Assembly: GCA_016880225.1 (NCBI GenBank)
Contig: JAEHDT010000194.1
Location: forward strand, 1-6,646
DNA: 6,646 nucleotides
Direction: 5' to 3'
Source of the DNA: Gemmatimonadota bacterium
Lineage (GTDB): Bacteria; Gemmatimonadota; Gemmatimonadetes; Gemmatimonadales; GWC2-71-9
This document shows positions 6,074 through 6,646 of this stretch, in pieces. The notes below the pieces were generated by a model. The model saw only the letters and a list, made by a program, of their open reading frames with translations, made no database searches and was not told the DNA's origin. The number at the start of each line of letters is the position of its first letter. The stretch's first letter is position 1. The position numbers and the translations under genes were made by a program.

Positions 6074-6408
6074 GCGCCATCAGCCGCCGCGACTTCGCGG
6101 AGCGCTTGGCGCTCGCCGCAGCGGCTCCGTTCGTCGCGCTCGACCTGTCCCTTCCGCCCCCCGCCGCGCGCCGGCGGCCGGGCGCGACTCCTTCACCGCA
6201 GCAGGCCGAGCCCTCGCCGCTCGCCAAGGCGCTGACCGAGGCGATCCGGCTGCGCTACGGCGACCGCCTGTCGGGCGAGGATCTGAAGACGATCACCGCC
6301 GGCATCGAGTTGAGGCTCCAAGGGCTCGAGCGGCTCTCCCGCGTGGCGCTCACGAACGCGGACGAGCCGGACTTCGTGTTCTCGGTCTACCGGGGGCCCG
6401 AGCGGTGA
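6070..6408 (+). CDS. Small Tat-signal protein upstream of an amidase
   Basis: A 112-aa protein with a GTG start overlapping the previous stop (GTGA at 6070-6073). Residues 5-9 are SRRDF, a twin-arginine motif, followed by the hydrophobic run LALAAAAPFVAL (13-24); this predicts folded export by the Tat system or a Tat-type anchor. Residues 28-50 are a Pro/Ala/Arg-rich linker. The conserved part is 51-107: LAKALTEAIRLRYGDRLSGE, an amphipathic ITAGIELRLQGLERL helix, then ALTNADEPDFVFSV. I do not know its biochemical role. The small helical domain and tight coupling to the amidase suggest an accessory subunit or chaperone-like partner, possibly carrying the enzyme through Tat. A lone Tat-signal lipidless exoprotein is the alternative. 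Confidence 0.82.
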   Translation: MSAISRRDFAERLALAAAAPFVALDLSLPPPAARRRPGATPSPQQAEPSPLAKALTEAIRLRYGDRLSGEDLKTITAGIELRLQGLERLSRVALTNADEPDFVFSVYRGPER

Positions 6409-6646
6409 GCGACGACCTCGCCTTCGCCTCCATACCGGAGCTGGGTCGGAGCCTGCGGGCGCGGCGGGTGACGGCGAGCGACCTCACGGAGCTGTTCCTC
6501 GAGCGGCTCGAGCGGTTCGGGCCGCGCTACAACTGCCTCGTCACCGTGACGCCGGATCGTGCGCTCGAGGCGGCGGCCCTGGCCGACCGGGAGCTGTCCG
6601 CCGGCCGGGCGCGAGGGCCACTGCACGGGATTCCCTTCGGCGCGAA
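6405..6646 (+). CDS. Amidase-signature enzyme (partial, N-terminal 80 residues)
   Basis: The GTG at 6405 overlaps the preceding stop (GTGA), and the frame stays open to the right edge. The visible 80 residues match the N-terminus of amidase-signature (AS) hydrolases such as GatA-like and general amidases. A helical start (PELGRSLRARRVTASDLTELFLERLE, 11-36) is followed by YNCLVTVTPDRALEAAALAD (42-61), the normal 'N-a-v-t---AL--A--AD' segment, and then GPLHGIPFGA (71-80). In the family this is followed directly by the catalytic Lys of the Ser-cisSer-Lys triad; the next codon begins AA, which is compatible with Lys. Members hydrolyse amide bonds, but the substrate cannot be told from this fragment. 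It has no signal peptide of its own, while the gene before it has a Tat signal. Confidence 0.92.
   Translation, partial: MSDDLAFASIPELGRSLRARRVTASDLTELFLERLERFGPRYNCLVTVTPDRALEAAALADRELSAGRARGPLHGIPFGA

Noticed and set aside
1..6646. CRISPR array, tRNA/rRNA, insertion sequence, attachment site or phage genes
   Set aside because: No regular spaced direct repeats outside the HAF coding repeats, no terminal inverted repeats or transposase, and no RNA gene pattern was seen by eye on either strand.

Overview
This is a high-GC, gene-dense bacterial chromosomal window with short intergenic gaps, GTG/TTG starts and four-base start/stop overlaps. Lineage is inferred only from gene content and style: HAF-repeat lipoprotein, Tat-signal protein plus amidase, PilT-like genes and aceB-aceA. 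A soil-type Gemmatimonadota or a similar high-GC phylum would fit, but no phylogenetic marker is present.

Layout. Minus strand, 1-1104: a tight three-gene cluster read right to left. It encodes an 89-aa membrane-anchored or secreted six-cysteine protein, a 163-aa protein made of two copies of one small domain, and the N-terminal part of a protein resembling the PilT/GspE-family N-terminal domain, which runs off the left edge. Plus strand, 1226-2392: a 388-aa lipoprotein built of HAF-family extracellular repeats, with a strong RBS before a TTG start. It diverges from the three-gene cluster across about 120 bases. Position 2400-2434 holds a 10-bp GC-rich hairpin between convergent genes, probably a shared terminator.

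Minus strand, 2453-5378: the glyoxylate shunt, malate synthase A (aceB) followed 19 bases later by isocitrate lyase (aceA). Together they turn isocitrate plus acetyl-CoA into succinate and malate, allowing growth on acetate or fatty acids. Plus strand, 5438-6646: a two-TM conserved membrane protein, a small Tat-signal protein and the start of an amidase-signature enzyme. Both junctions are GTGA overlaps, so the three are probably one translationally coupled operon. The 59-base gap between aceB and this operon contains an imperfect inverted repeat that could be an operator.

No RNA gene, mobile element or CRISPR array is visible. The metabolic genes are ordinary. The least explained part is the minus-strand cluster at the left edge.
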